Shown here: one piece after another, positions 1-11,084 of the stretch
How the letters are laid out: every line of letters starts with the position of its first letter
Position numbering within the stretch: position 1 is the stretch's first letter
Source: Lachancea kluyveri NRRL Y-12651
Lineage: Eukaryota; Ascomycota; Saccharomycetes; Saccharomycetales; Saccharomycetaceae
Direction of reading: 5' to 3'
NCBI GenBank assembly: GCA_000149225.2
Contig: CM000691.1
Span: 1,231,561-1,295,560 of the forward strand
DNA: 64,000 nucleotides
Program-made: the position numbers and the translations under genes
The notes under the pieces: generated by a model
Databases searched by the model: none
What the model saw: only the letters and a program-made list of their open reading frames with translations
What the model was told of the DNA's origin: nothing

Positions 1-296
1 CCCGTCTTACATTTCAAGGATTGGACGCATATCCGTAAGATAGATGTTACAAAGATTCAGAGTGGCAAAAATTCTGAGTTGGAAGAACTTTGCTACCGAT
101 AATACTCAAGAATCGTAAGGCCTCTGTGTTAATACGTTTGCTCTCTTCTTTCTCTTTTTCTTTTTTTTTTTTCTTATATATTTTTCTTCGCCGAAAGTTC
201 GTTCTTTGAAAATAATCGTGGATGTTCGATACATCAACTAAACAATTGAGCAGAACCCTGGATAGTAATAGCAAGAAGCTTACGGAATAACTTTGA

Positions 297-3200
297 ATGA
301 CAGTTATCGGCCATTTGAGGTCAAAGCTAAAACCTCCCTTCAAGGTCGGCATTAGAACTCAGCTCATAGCGTTAGTTTGCGTTGTGGCACTCCTGTCATT
401 GGTGATACTGGCTGTTACTACAGGTGTCTATTTCACCGCGAACTACAAATCCTTGAGAGCTGATCGACTACATGTTGCTGCGCAGCTGAAGTCTTCCCAA
501 ATTGATCAAAATTTGAACTACTTGTACTATCAATGCTACTGGTTGTCTACAAGAGATACATTACAAGATTCATTAATTCGCTATCGCGCAGGCAACACAA
601 CGAAAGAGAACTGGTCTGAAGCCGAGATTGTTTTGGAAAAATTTTTGGGTTCTTCAGATTTGTTTTCTGTTGCAAGGATATATGATTCGACCTTCAAAAC
701 GGTGTTGAATGCGACAAACAACGGTAGCGGAAACCTAGTCCCAGAGCATGTGTTGACAAACTTATTTCCTTTGTCTACTGACGACCCGTTAGCTTCCTCA
801 CTGCAAACTTCGGGAATTTTAACAGATCCTGTTTTGAACGACACGGTGTATGTCATGTCAATGTCTCTACCAATTTTTGCAAGCCCTTCAATAATGTTGA
901 CAAACTCAGAAATATCTGGCTACATAACCGTTGTTATGTCTGCGGAAAGCTTGAAAATTGTATTCAATGATACAACTGCGCTAGATAAATCCGATGTGGC
1001 TATTTTATCTGCAGAATATTCAAACCAAAGTCTACCCGTCTCCTACCATTTCGTATTTCCGCCCCACGGTGTAGGTGCTGACATTATTGACTATAGTTTT
1101 ACGATTGAAAATGGAAGTTTCATTCAGTCTGCTTTCGATGATAGGAAAAGTGGATCTGTAAAAAGAACAAGTTTTTTCTACGGAAAGGACGTTGCTGTGG
1201 GCTATTCTCCCTGTCTTTTCAAGCAAGTGCAATGGGTCGCTGTTATTTCACAGCCGGAGAATGTTTTCCTTTCACCATCAACGAGATTAACGAATATTAT
1301 TATAGGTACTGCACTCGGAATTGCCGTTTTTATGTGCCTTGTAACATTCCCACTTGCCCACTGGGCAGTAAAGCCTATCGTGCGACTACAGAAAGCTACG
1401 GAGATAATTACAGCTCGCAGGGGGCTCCGATCCTACAACCAAAGTGCACCTGCAAGTAGAACCAATTCATTTCGCAAAAGACCTAGTACAAGTAGTTCGA
1501 TTGGCTCTGTTTTCAGAACCATAACGGATAGACCCCATGAGAGGGACAATGGTCACAGCAATTTCGAACTGCATCACAGGACTTCGAATTCTGTCGATAG
1601 CCAAGAAGCACGAATGGAACTTGAAATATCAGGTGCCTTACCTGACACAAATCCTACAACACCCACTTCCTATACTAATGACCAACACTCCTACAAATCC
1701 GATAATTTTGTAAACTCAACAAATTTGATTGACGCTAGAGTTCCAGTTTATGGACGTTTATTCTCAGATGAACTTTCGGAACTTACCGATACATTTAACA
1801 CCATGACAGACGAGTTAGACCGTCACTATGCGTTATTAGAAGACCGGGTTCGTGCTAGAACAAAACAATTAGAAGCGGCTAAAATTGAGGCAGAAGCTGC
1901 AAACGAAGCCAAAACTGTTTTTATTGCGAATATTTCACATGAACTAAGAACACCTTTGAATGGTATTTTAGGTATGACTGCAATCTCTATGGCAGAGAAG
2001 GATATGCAAAAGGTCCAAAATAGCTTAAAATTGATCTTTAGGTCGGGTGAATTGCTACTACATATCTTGACAGAACTTCTAACGTTCTCCAAGAATGTTT
2101 TACAGAGAACAAAACTAGAAGAAAGAAATTTCGCCATTATGGATGTTGCTCTCCAGGTAAAATCAATTTTTGGCAAATTAGCAAAAGACCAACACGTTAA
2201 CCTTTCGATAATTCTATCGCCAAACGTGATTAGAACCATGATATTGTGGGGCGACTCAAATAGAATAATCCAAATAGTAATGAATCTAGTATCCAACGCA
2301 TTGAAGTTCAGCCCTGTAGATGGTAAGGTTGGCGTCAGGATCAAGCTATTAGGAGAATATGACGGGAAGAAAAGTAAAGACTCTAACTACAACGATGTTT
2401 TTATCAAGCCAGGAACTGAAATTCCGGATGCAAGTGCCTCAAAATCTTCTTTGTCAACCTTGGAATATACCAAAGTAGACGCTATTCAAAGGAGGCTTGC
2501 ATCAAAGAGCAGTGATTCACAAAAATTAAAAGAAGAACCTATAGCTTCTTCGGACGTAAGCAGCTCAGATGGGAAAGATGAGTCAGAGGCTGATACTGAT
2601 ACTGATACAGATAAAAGATCAAACAGTGAAATATCCGATTCATTATCGCTAGTATCCAGCAACAACAGTTCATATGACGATGCTATATTGCACGCGCAGT
2701 TGAGAAAGGTTCCTAGTTGTGGTAATGGCGAGGACAGTGGTGACTCGCTTGGCCGTAAGCTAGAGATCTCAAAAACATGGGTCATAGCAATCGAAGTAGA
2801 GGATACTGGTCCAGGTATTGAGCCTGCCTTGCACGAATCAGTATTTGAACCCTTTGTTCAAGGCGATCAAACGCTATCAAGGCAGTACGGAGGAACTGGA
2901 CTTGGCCTTTCTATTTGTAGGCAATTGGCCAAGATGATGAAGGGTACGATGAAACTAGAATCTAAGGTAGGTGTTGGTAGTAAGTTTACTTTCACAGTTC
3001 CTTTAACTCAAACTAGAGAAGTTTCTTTTGATGATGTCGAGAATCCCTTTGAGGATGAGTTCAATGCGCATAGCAAAAAGAATAGAAAAGTGAAATTCAA
3101 GATGAATAAAAACTCGGGAGGAAGCAAATCCAGACCATCTGTAAATACTTCGCTGAACAGCGGCACTGATAGTACGGCAGAGAAGATGGCCTTGAGTGAA

Positions 3201-3719
3201 AGCGAAGTAAGTGTTGGCAGTGTTCGCGTTGACAGGCCATTTTTACAAAGTACAGGCACTGCTACATCAACCAGGAGTATAACCACAGTCAAAAGCCTCG
3301 AAAGACCGTTCAAAATTTTGGTTGCAGAAGATAATAATGTCAATCAAGAAGTCGTTAAGAGAATGTTGAACTTAGAAGGTTTAAGTGACATTGATCTAGC
3401 GTGTGATGGCCAAGAGGCATTCGACAAAGTAAAGGCACTACAAGAAGCAAACGATCATTATAGAATCATATTCATGGACGTTCAAATGCCAAGGGTCGAC
3501 GGCTTATTATCTACTAAAATGATTCGTCAAGAACTACGATACAGCCACCCCATTGTAGCGTTAACTGCATTCGCTGATGACAGCAATATCAAGGTTTGCT
3601 TAGATTCTGGCATGAATGGCTTCTTATCAAAGCCAATAAAGAGACCCAAACTAAAATCCGTTTTATCAGAGTTTTGTCCCGATTTTGTAGAGAAGAGAAA
3701 CAGCAACAAAGCTAAATAG
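297..3719 (+). CDS. SLN1: Sln1-type osmosensing hybrid histidine kinase
   Basis: Plasma-membrane phosphorelay sensor at the top of the Sln1-Ypd1-Ssk1 branch of the HOG pathway. The product has 1140 residues (S. cerevisiae Sln1 is about 1220). Visible in order: cytoplasmic N-terminus; TM1 at about 22-46; a large extracytoplasmic sensor region; TM2 at about 332-355; a HAMP/linker with a Ser/Thr-rich insert; a coiled coil leading into the H-box NISHELRTPLNGI, with phospho-acceptor His at residue 548; HATPase motifs DTGPGI (from about 836) and GGTGLGL; a Ser/Asp-rich insert; and a C-terminal receiver with acidic pocket AEDNN and phospho-acceptor Asp in MDVQMP at residue 1061. The start ATG at 297 gives an N-terminus (PPFKVGIRTQL) that matches Sln1. 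It lies next to RPL40 and MLP, as SLN1 does on chromosome IX. Identity is very secure; signalling is inferred from the family. Confidence 0.97.
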   Translation: MTVIGHLRSKLKPPFKVGIRTQLIALVCVVALLSLVILAVTTGVYFTANYKSLRADRLHVAAQLKSSQIDQNLNYLYYQCYWLSTRDTLQDSLIRYRAGNTTKENWSEAEIVLEKFLGSSDLFSVARIYDSTFKTVLNATNNGSGNLVPEHVLTNLFPLSTDDPLASSLQTSGILTDPVLNDTVYVMSMSLPIFASPSIMLTNSEISGYITVVMSAESLKIVFNDTTALDKSDVAILSAEYSNQSLPVSYHFVFPPHGVGADIIDYSFTIENGSFIQSAFDDRKSGSVKRTSFFYGKDVAVGYSPCLFKQVQWVAVISQPENVFLSPSTRLTNIIIGTALGIAVFMCLVTFPLAHWAVKPIVRLQKATEIITARRGLRSYNQSAPASRTNSFRKRPSTSSSIGSVFRTITDRPHERDNGHSNFELHHRTSNSVDSQEARMELEISGALPDTNPTTPTSYTNDQHSYKSDNFVNSTNLIDARVPVYGRLFSDELSELTDTFNTMTDELDRHYALLEDRVRARTKQLEAAKIEAEAANEAKTVFIANISHELRTPLNGILGMTAISMAEKDMQKVQNSLKLIFRSGELLLHILTELLTFSKNVLQRTKLEERNFAIMDVALQVKSIFGKLAKDQHVNLSIILSPNVIRTMILWGDSNRIIQIVMNLVSNALKFSPVDGKVGVRIKLLGEYDGKKSKDSNYNDVFIKPGTEIPDASASKSSLSTLEYTKVDAIQRRLASKSSDSQKLKEEPIASSDVSSSDGKDESEADTDTDTDKRSNSEISDSLSLVSSNNSSYDDAILHAQLRKVPSCGNGEDSGDSLGRKLEISKTWVIAIEVEDTGPGIEPALHESVFEPFVQGDQTLSRQYGGTGLGLSICRQLAKMMKGTMKLESKVGVGSKFTFTVPLTQTREVSFDDVENPFEDEFNAHSKKNRKVKFKMNKNSGGSKSRPSVNTSLNSGTDSTAEKMALSESEVSVGSVRVDRPFLQSTGTATSTRSITTVKSLERPFKILVAEDNNVNQEVVKRMLNLEGLSDIDLACDGQEAFDKVKALQEANDHYRIIFMDVQMPRVDGLLSTKMIRQELRYSHPIVALTAFADDSNIKVCLDSGMNGFLSKPIKRPKLKSVLSEFCPDFVEKRNSNKAK

Positions 3720-3927
3720 CGCATGGAAAACATGCAATACATATTTAATAACAAATTTCCTACCATCTAACAACAGGGTCTCAAACGAGCAGAAAAAACA
3801 AAGAAAAAATAATAAACAGTCGACAACCGATAGTAGTTTAAATTACGTACTTTAAAATGTAATACAAGGCGTAAATTTGTGAGAAAAAGTAAGATCGAAA
3901 TGATTCTGCAGATGAAGGCGAAATAAT

Positions 3928-4652
<725 letters not shown>

Positions 4653-4884
4653 CTTGAGTCTTGTGGTCCTGTAGCAGACTTAATGAATCAATAAACACTA
4701 CTGTAGTTCCTAATTTTGACCTGCCACTTTCGAGATTGTAGATTGGAGAGTTGCAAGCCGGTGTTGCCCCACCTGCGAGTGGTTGGTGAGCATTGCGTGC
4801 GAGCGATGCAGTATAGAATCCAAACCAAAAAATTTTTTCGGAAAAATAACATCACTACACCTAAACAAATTCCAAAATACAATA

Positions 4885-4896
4885 ATGTACGGATGT
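4885..4896 (-). promoter_or_regulatory. Rap1 binding site
   Basis: The minus strand reads ACATCCGTACAT, a canonical Rap1 site of ribosomal-protein promoters. It lies about 233-244 bp upstream of the RPL40 start and is oriented towards that gene. I found no clear second tandem site. Confidence 0.8.
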
Positions 4897-4944
4897 AAAA
4901 GTCACATCCTAGAGCCCTCAAAAAACTGAAAAAGCCCTATATAA

Positions 4945-4951
4945 TTACCCG
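4945..4951 (+). promoter_or_regulatory. Reb1 site (TTACCCG)
   Basis: TTACCCG matches the core consensus of the general regulatory factor Reb1, which sets nucleosome-free regions. It lies between RPL40 and MLP and may serve both. Assigned on motif only. Confidence 0.6.
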
Positions 4952-5201
4952 GATATATACATATATATTTTTGTTTATTGGTGGCGAAAGACAAACAACC
5001 TACTAGCGAAGGGTTGTCGAAACTAAGATACCATAGAGGGGTGTGAGTAGCAGGAAAAACTAAGTAGAAAGAGTAAAGGTTAAGAAAAAACTAATTCTAC
5101 TTATAAATTCCTACAAATAAGTGGTCAATCGGCTCGAACAAGGGACACAGTATACCGTATATCACAAAATAAACTTTTGGTTACTCTATTTTTCCCACAA
5201 C

Positions 5202-8200
5202 ATGGCTGAACAGAATTCCCCAACTACACCAAGTGTTATTGGAGAAATTGATGTCACTACAATATCATCCTTTTTGGAGTTAGATGCCTCCAAAGTCAGC
5301 ACTCTTGATCCTGCTGTGGTCCGGCAATTATCGATCAAGGCTAACCAATTTGGCCAACTGAAAGCGCAAAATTTAAAATACTCAGTTACATTAGATGAAT
5401 TAAAATCTTCTTCTGAGAGGAGATCCGAGGCTTTTAAATTACAATTAGAAAAAATAAACGAGAACACTGAGTCTTTAAGAAAAGAAAAGGACGCTTTTGA
5501 AGATGAAAAGTTCAAACTTATCGACGAAAAGGCCAATGCCAGCAAAGAAGTAAATTTATTAAAATCTCAATTGACTGAACTAAAGCAACAAAACGAAATA
5601 TTTAGGTCTAGTAAACAGGACGTTGTTCAACTATTAAATGAAAAAATTGGTGATCTGGAAGCTTCGCAAGACGAGGCCAAACAACTACTGCAGAATACCA
5701 AGACATTGCGCAAACAAGTTTTGGAACTTGAAAATGAGGTTCAAACTTTTAAATCAAATGATTTGCGTGGTAAAGCCGAGATGCAAAGGTTAACTCAAGA
5801 AATGAACTTACTGAAGTCCAATAACCAATGGCTTGAAAAGGAGTTGGCATCTAAAAGCGAAGAGTTTGGTTCATATAGACAGAGAGTCAATTCAGAATTA
5901 CAGACTGCGTTAAGCGAGTTGAACAGTATACGGAGCGAATTGGAGATAGAACGCTCAAGCTCTCAAACATTGAAATCTAGAGCAAATGACCTCTCTCAGC
6001 AGCTTCAAGACAAGATGACAGAACTCAAATCATTAAGGGATTCTTCAAGCATTGAAAAACAGGAATTTACCCGCGAAATGACTTTAAAACAAAGACTTAT
6101 TGATCTCTTAGAAAAGCAGATTGAATCATTTAAGACTGAGTTAGAGTCTGCGCGTAATAAATCCGTGTCAAATTCGGATCACGTTGATGCAGAGAGAGAA
6201 AAAATTATTGAAGAGCTAATTGAAACCAAAAAGAAGCTAGAAATCTCGGAGTCCAAAGCTGTTAAGCTAGAGGAAACGGTCGATGAGCTGCTATCAACTG
6301 ATGGTGAAAGAGGTGCTGGTAATACCTCCAAGGTATCTTTGGATAGCAAGAACTCCATAGTTCCGAAATTGCATGGCGATATAGGATTATTGAAAAAACG
6401 TTTAATACAAGAAAGACGCCAAAAGGAACAATTGCAGTATCAGGTTGAAGCTTTTGTTTTAGAGCTGGAGCATAAAGTTCCAGTTTTAAATTCATTTAAA
6501 GAGCGTACAGAGATGCTGGAAAAGGAATTATCGGATGTGGCATTAATGCTCGAGGCAACCTCTAAGGATAAGGAGGAGAAAGAGCATGAACTAACTTCTG
6601 TAAAGTCGAAGATTGCTGACTATGAAACTCAGATTCACTCCTTAGTCAGACAGCGCTCGGACCTTGCACATCAAGTCCAGCATTTGTTAATCCAAGTGTC
6701 TGTTAGAAATGACTCTAATGGACCTTTGACACCAGAGGAAACTAACTTTATAAAAAAAATAATTAATTCAAGTGAAAGTCCCGTAGAGCAAGATGCTCAG
6801 CGTATTATTTCTGAAAGGTTGGTTAGGTTTGAATCAATGGTCGAACTACAGGAAAAAAATATGGAGCTATTGAACTCTATTAGAAACTTGGCCGACAAAC
6901 TAGAGGCGGAGGAAAAGGAGTCTAAGTCTAAATCTAAAGAAGTTGAAAGCGAAACCGTAAAAGAGGCCAAGGAGGCTATACTGACTTTACAGGAATACAA
7001 TAAATCGTTGGAATCCCAACTTGAAATTATCGCAAAGGAACGTGATGCATTCAAAATTTTAGCGTCTGACAAAGGTACTTCCAATGGTCCTTCTAATGTA
7101 AACTCTTCTGAAAATCGTCACCTAGTCTTAGCAGAAGAAAAGATTAAAGAGCTGGAAAATCACCTTTCATCTCTCACTGAGGAGTCTGCTAAAAATATTA
7201 AGCTATTAAATGAAGAGATTCACTCGTTATATAGAGCTCAAGCTGATACCTCAGTAAACTTGGAGAAGGAAAGGTCATCTAGAATACTTGCAGAAGATAG
7301 ATCAAAATTGATATCAAATACTTTAGAGATGACTAAAATGGAAAATGACGAGTTGCGTAAAAGATTCCACTCTTTGCAAGAAAACATTCTGAAACAGGAC
7401 AGTAAAACGCAACAGACCATTGAAAGTTTAATTTCCTGTAAATCTCAATTATCGGCGCTCCAATCTCAATTGAACAATTCACAATCTGAGAGAGATTTGT
7501 TACGTTCTATTCAAGAGAATTTAAAAAAAGAAAATGAATCACTGTCCGAGGAAAGGAACAACATGAGAATTTTAATCACTCAACTACAGACTCTACAAAC
7601 TGAGAGAGAATCACTATTAGAAGAAACTCAGAAAAACTTCCAGGGAAAAACTAATAAGCTGGAGACAGAGCTTTCTGATACTTTAGAGAAGCTCGACGCT
7701 AAATCTAAAGAAATCAGCGACTACATATCTACTAAGGACTCCCAAGAAAAATGGTATCAAGAGAAATTTGATAGGCTGAATGAGGAGTTAAATAACTCTA
7801 GAGAAAAACTGTCTTCTAAATTAACTGATATTCAACATTTAGAACTTAAGGTCGAATCATTGAATAATAAGTTAGAGGAAAGTGAAGCTAGGATTCAAGC
7901 ATTTAATGCACTAAATTATTCTGAAAGTGTCGAATCACAGACAGAGACTTTGCGTCAAGAATTAGAAAAAACAAGAATTAAATTAGCTGATGCATACTCA
8001 CAAGTGGAACAATACAAGTCAATGGCAGACTCGTCAGAAGAATCAGCAACTGCAATTAAAGACGCATTAGAACAGTCAAAGGCCGAGTACACTGAAAAAA
8101 TTGAGACATTGACTAAGGAAAGAGATATGTTTAAGGATCAAGTTCCAATTTTGAAAGACCAAATCAGCAACTTAAACAACGAATTAAATCACCAAAAGTC

Positions 8201-10541
8201 TCAATTCGAATCCCAGATATCTGACTACACCAGAAATTTGGAAGATTTGAAAGCCAAACAAAGTGAGCTAGACAACATGAAAGCTGAATATGAACAAAAA
8301 ATCTCCAAAATCCAAGAAGATCTAAATCAGCAAACGTCCTACGCAAACACAGCTCAGAAAAACTACGAACAAGAATTACAGAAACATGCAGACGTTTCAA
8401 AGAAGATCAGTTTACTCAGGGCAGAGGCTCAGAAGTACAAATCTGAAACAGAAACTTTAAGGAATGCTGCTGAAAATGCCAAAAAAGCTTTAGAGCAAAG
8501 TGAGCTAAGTTGGGAAAAACAAAGTTCTGATTATGAAGACGAACTAAGACTGGCACACCAAAGAATCGAAGATTTAAATGCTCAAAGCAAAATTCTCTAT
8601 GACCAGATAGATTTTCTATCCAAAGGCAAACCCACCTCTTCTGAGGATTTGATGCCTATATCTACGGAGACTAGAAATCTTCTGACTTCTTTACGTCGTG
8701 AAAAAGATATCTTAGAAACAAAACTAGAGGTATCTACGAGAGAAGAAAAAGTTCTCCGCCAAAAGTTGAAGTTAATAGAGTCAGACCTTGAGGGATCCAG
8801 GATAGAACTAAGTAAATTACAAAGAGCAGCTAGTGGTAACTCGGCAACTTTGAAAGACCAAGAGGAAATCATGACACAATTGAACCAGCTAAATTTACTA
8901 AGAGAAAGCAACATTACTTTGCGTAACGAAGCACAGAAAAATGGTGAACGCAGTAGAGAACTGAAAGCAGAGCTTGACGCACTTTACGGGAAAGTCCAAC
9001 CACTGGAATCCAAGGTCACTCTTCTCCAAAATTCCGTACGTGAGAAAGATCTGCAAATTTCTTTAAAGAATGAGGAAGCTGAGCGTTGGAAGCAACGCTC
9101 CCAAGATATTCTCCACAAATATGAACGTATAGACCCCGAGGAACACCAAAAACTAGCTGACAAGGTTTCTGAATTACAGCAAGAAATAAAAAGTAAATCT
9201 GATGAGAATGAAGAACTTGATACCCGGTTTAAGAGGTTAAAGCAACAAGCTCATGAAAAATTGAACGCAGCAAAAACAGCGCAATCGACTTTGACTTCAC
9301 AGTTGAACGACTTGAAAGCTACCAAGGAAAAGCTTGAAAACGATCTGGGCTCTCAAAAAGAAGAAGTTAAAAATTTGGAAAGCAAAATTACTGATATAGA
9401 AAAAAATAAGAGCTCCGAAAAGAACGACTTGCAAGAACAGTTGGAAAACTCTCAGGCAAAATTACTTGAAACCGAAAACAAGCTTGAACAAGTAACTTCT
9501 TCTTCAGCTCTTCTAGAAAAAGAACTAAATGAGAGAATAGAATCCTTGATGAATAAGATCAAATTACTTGAGGAAGATCTTGAAAAAGCCAAGACAGAAT
9601 CACCAAATGACGGCAGTCAATCTAGTGAACTGGTTGAGAATACTTCTAAAATCGTAGAAAATCTCAAAATAGAATTTGAAGAAGAGAAGGCTAAAATGAT
9701 TTCAGATAAAGAATCCGAGTTAAGAGAACAGTTTGAAGAAGAGAAAGCTTCAATTCTGGAGGCTAAGGAGCAAGAGTTAAGGGAACAATTGGCAACACAA
9801 AAGCTTGACCCTCCTGTAAATATTGATGAGATCAAAAAAAAGTGGGAAGAAGAATATGAGCAAAAAACTTCACAAAGAATCCGCGAATCCAATGAGCAGT
9901 TGAAGAAACGTATCAGACTCCCTACAGAAGAGAAGATTAACAAAATAGTTGAAAAGAAAAGGCTAGAACTTGAGGCCGAGTTTGAGGCTAATGTGCAAAA
10001 GAAAGCCGAAGAAATTGCAAAGTCGAAATCAGCATCCAACAGTAATTCAACTGAAGTGTTGGAGAAGCACAAACAAGACCTTGAAAATCTGAAACAAGAG
10101 ATGCAGAAGAAGTTTGACGAAGACATTGCTCAAATAAAGAAGAGAGCCTTTGAAGAAGGTAAGCAGCAAGCTAGCATGAAATCAACTTTTCTAGAAAAAA
10201 AGATAGCAAAGTTAGAAACACAGATAAAGGCGCATGACTCCGCGATACCGATCAATGATAATTCTTCAGCTACACCTGCCGAATCCGGGCCAACTACTCA
10301 AGATGTAAAGCAATTGACCCCGATCCTCAATAATCAAGCGGCAATACTACCAGGAAAACCACTGCCTTTCAATCCAGCTCATTTTGCTTTCGGAATGCCT
10401 TTTGGACAGACAACAAGTAATTCCTTCCAAAATCCATTTAACTCTCAACCACCTGAACAAACACCCAACTCTCCCAAACGTCCTTCAGAAGAACCTGTAG
10501 GTGGCTCTCCAGAGAAAAAGCCAAAGGAAAATGACTCTTGA
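5202..10541 (+). CDS. MLP1: Myosin-like protein of the nuclear pore basket (Mlp1/Mlp2)
   Basis: 1779-residue Tpr/Mlp-family nuclear basket filament protein, involved in mRNP quality control, tethering at the nuclear envelope and nuclear retention. Nearly the whole chain (about residues 60-1620) is charged heptad coiled coil rich in Glu, Lys, Gln, Leu and Ser. The C-terminal 150 residues are non-helical, Pro/Asn/Ser-rich, and end in basic clusters (SPKRPSEE, EKKPKEND) that could act as an NLS. The frame is open upstream but without ATG, so I start at ATG 5202 (MAEQNSPTTPS), where the Mlp-like N-terminus begins. The length lies between Mlp2 (about 1679) and Mlp1 (about 1875). This is probably the single pre-duplication gene; the symbol could equally be MLP2. 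Confidence 0.95.
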   Translation: MAEQNSPTTPSVIGEIDVTTISSFLELDASKVSTLDPAVVRQLSIKANQFGQLKAQNLKYSVTLDELKSSSERRSEAFKLQLEKINENTESLRKEKDAFEDEKFKLIDEKANASKEVNLLKSQLTELKQQNEIFRSSKQDVVQLLNEKIGDLEASQDEAKQLLQNTKTLRKQVLELENEVQTFKSNDLRGKAEMQRLTQEMNLLKSNNQWLEKELASKSEEFGSYRQRVNSELQTALSELNSIRSELEIERSSSQTLKSRANDLSQQLQDKMTELKSLRDSSSIEKQEFTREMTLKQRLIDLLEKQIESFKTELESARNKSVSNSDHVDAEREKIIEELIETKKKLEISESKAVKLEETVDELLSTDGERGAGNTSKVSLDSKNSIVPKLHGDIGLLKKRLIQERRQKEQLQYQVEAFVLELEHKVPVLNSFKERTEMLEKELSDVALMLEATSKDKEEKEHELTSVKSKIADYETQIHSLVRQRSDLAHQVQHLLIQVSVRNDSNGPLTPEETNFIKKIINSSESPVEQDAQRIISERLVRFESMVELQEKNMELLNSIRNLADKLEAEEKESKSKSKEVESETVKEAKEAILTLQEYNKSLESQLEIIAKERDAFKILASDKGTSNGPSNVNSSENRHLVLAEEKIKELENHLSSLTEESAKNIKLLNEEIHSLYRAQADTSVNLEKERSSRILAEDRSKLISNTLEMTKMENDELRKRFHSLQENILKQDSKTQQTIESLISCKSQLSALQSQLNNSQSERDLLRSIQENLKKENESLSEERNNMRILITQLQTLQTERESLLEETQKNFQGKTNKLETELSDTLEKLDAKSKEISDYISTKDSQEKWYQEKFDRLNEELNNSREKLSSKLTDIQHLELKVESLNNKLEESEARIQAFNALNYSESVESQTETLRQELEKTRIKLADAYSQVEQYKSMADSSEESATAIKDALEQSKAEYTEKIETLTKERDMFKDQVPILKDQISNLNNELNHQKSQFESQISDYTRNLEDLKAKQSELDNMKAEYEQKISKIQEDLNQQTSYANTAQKNYEQELQKHADVSKKISLLRAEAQKYKSETETLRNAAENAKKALEQSELSWEKQSSDYEDELRLAHQRIEDLNAQSKILYDQIDFLSKGKPTSSEDLMPISTETRNLLTSLRREKDILETKLEVSTREEKVLRQKLKLIESDLEGSRIELSKLQRAASGNSATLKDQEEIMTQLNQLNLLRESNITLRNEAQKNGERSRELKAELDALYGKVQPLESKVTLLQNSVREKDLQISLKNEEAERWKQRSQDILHKYERIDPEEHQKLADKVSELQQEIKSKSDENEELDTRFKRLKQQAHEKLNAAKTAQSTLTSQLNDLKATKEKLENDLGSQKEEVKNLESKITDIEKNKSSEKNDLQEQLENSQAKLLETENKLEQVTSSSALLEKELNERIESLMNKIKLLEEDLEKAKTESPNDGSQSSELVENTSKIVENLKIEFEEEKAKMISDKESELREQFEEEKASILEAKEQELREQLATQKLDPPVNIDEIKKKWEEEYEQKTSQRIRESNEQLKKRIRLPTEEKINKIVEKKRLELEAEFEANVQKKAEEIAKSKSASNSNSTEVLEKHKQDLENLKQEMQKKFDEDIAQIKKRAFEEGKQQASMKSTFLEKKIAKLETQIKAHDSAIPINDNSSATPAESGPTTQDVKQLTPILNNQAAILPGKPLPFNPAHFAFGMPFGQTTSNSFQNPFNSQPPEQTPNSPKRPSEEPVGGSPEKKPKENDS

Positions 10542-11084
10542 ATTTTTGTATATATGAAAAGTTTTGTATAATAAATGAATGATTTTTGTCTACTTTGATT
10601 TTCTCATTCAACCTTGTTCGATAAGCTCGTGTGTTAAAATTTTTAAATTCATAATCCCTTTTTTCTTTAAAGACAAAAGCAGGATCACAGGTGCCACAAG
10701 TTATCCATTGTAGAAGCAAATTTCTGAATTAAAGAAAAAAACATGTTAACGGTGGAAATGTAGCCGAGGAGTGACACACCTAGGTGTCTGTTGAGCCTCC
10801 TAAATGTAGGGGCTATCGAAGCGCTAGTAAAGAACTATAAATATTTTTAGCAAGAATTTGCACAGACACAATCTTATTATTAGTTTTATTAGAAGTTATA
10901 AGATACTGATGGTTTCCCTTCTTTTTTGTTTACTACACTTGTTTTGAATTAATCAAATTGCTCAGTTTAATTTCGTCTGGTTGTACAGGAGGCGGCCTCT
11001 ACTTTACGCGGTATATGACGCGTCAAAACCTTTTAATAATGTTTTCAAGCACTTACTTTAAAATAGGTAATACATAATAGTTGC
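10542..11084. promoter_or_regulatory. MLP 3' region and MCM10 promoter
   Basis: 543 bp. The first part is AT-rich with TATATGAAAAG / AATAAATG elements fitting MLP 3'-end formation. The last 90 bp include an MCB element. No RNA gene or coding signal was recognised between these. Confidence 0.5.
11018..11023 (+). promoter_or_regulatory. MCB element (ACGCGT)
   Basis: ACGCGT within TGACGCGTCA, 62 bp upstream of the MCM10 ATG; a partial copy (TTACGCGG) lies just before it. MCB sites bind MBF (Mbp1-Swi6) at genes expressed at G1/S, which would fit a replication factor. Binding is inferred. Confidence 0.6.

Larger units (their letters stand above)
4653..5201. promoter_or_regulatory. Divergent RPL40 / MLP promoter region
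   Basis: 549 bp between two divergent start codons. It contains a Rap1-type site and a Reb1 site (listed separately) and an AT-rich run around 4950-4975. No gene or tRNA was seen here. Confidence 0.7.

Noticed and set aside
1826-2344. Antisense ORF of 172 codons in SLN1
   Set aside because: It lies fully inside the conserved kinase coding region and has no family features.
9617-10126. Antisense ORF of 169 codons in MLP
   Set aside because: A shadow of coiled-coil codon composition (Glu/Lys-rich gives Ser/Phe-rich antisense).
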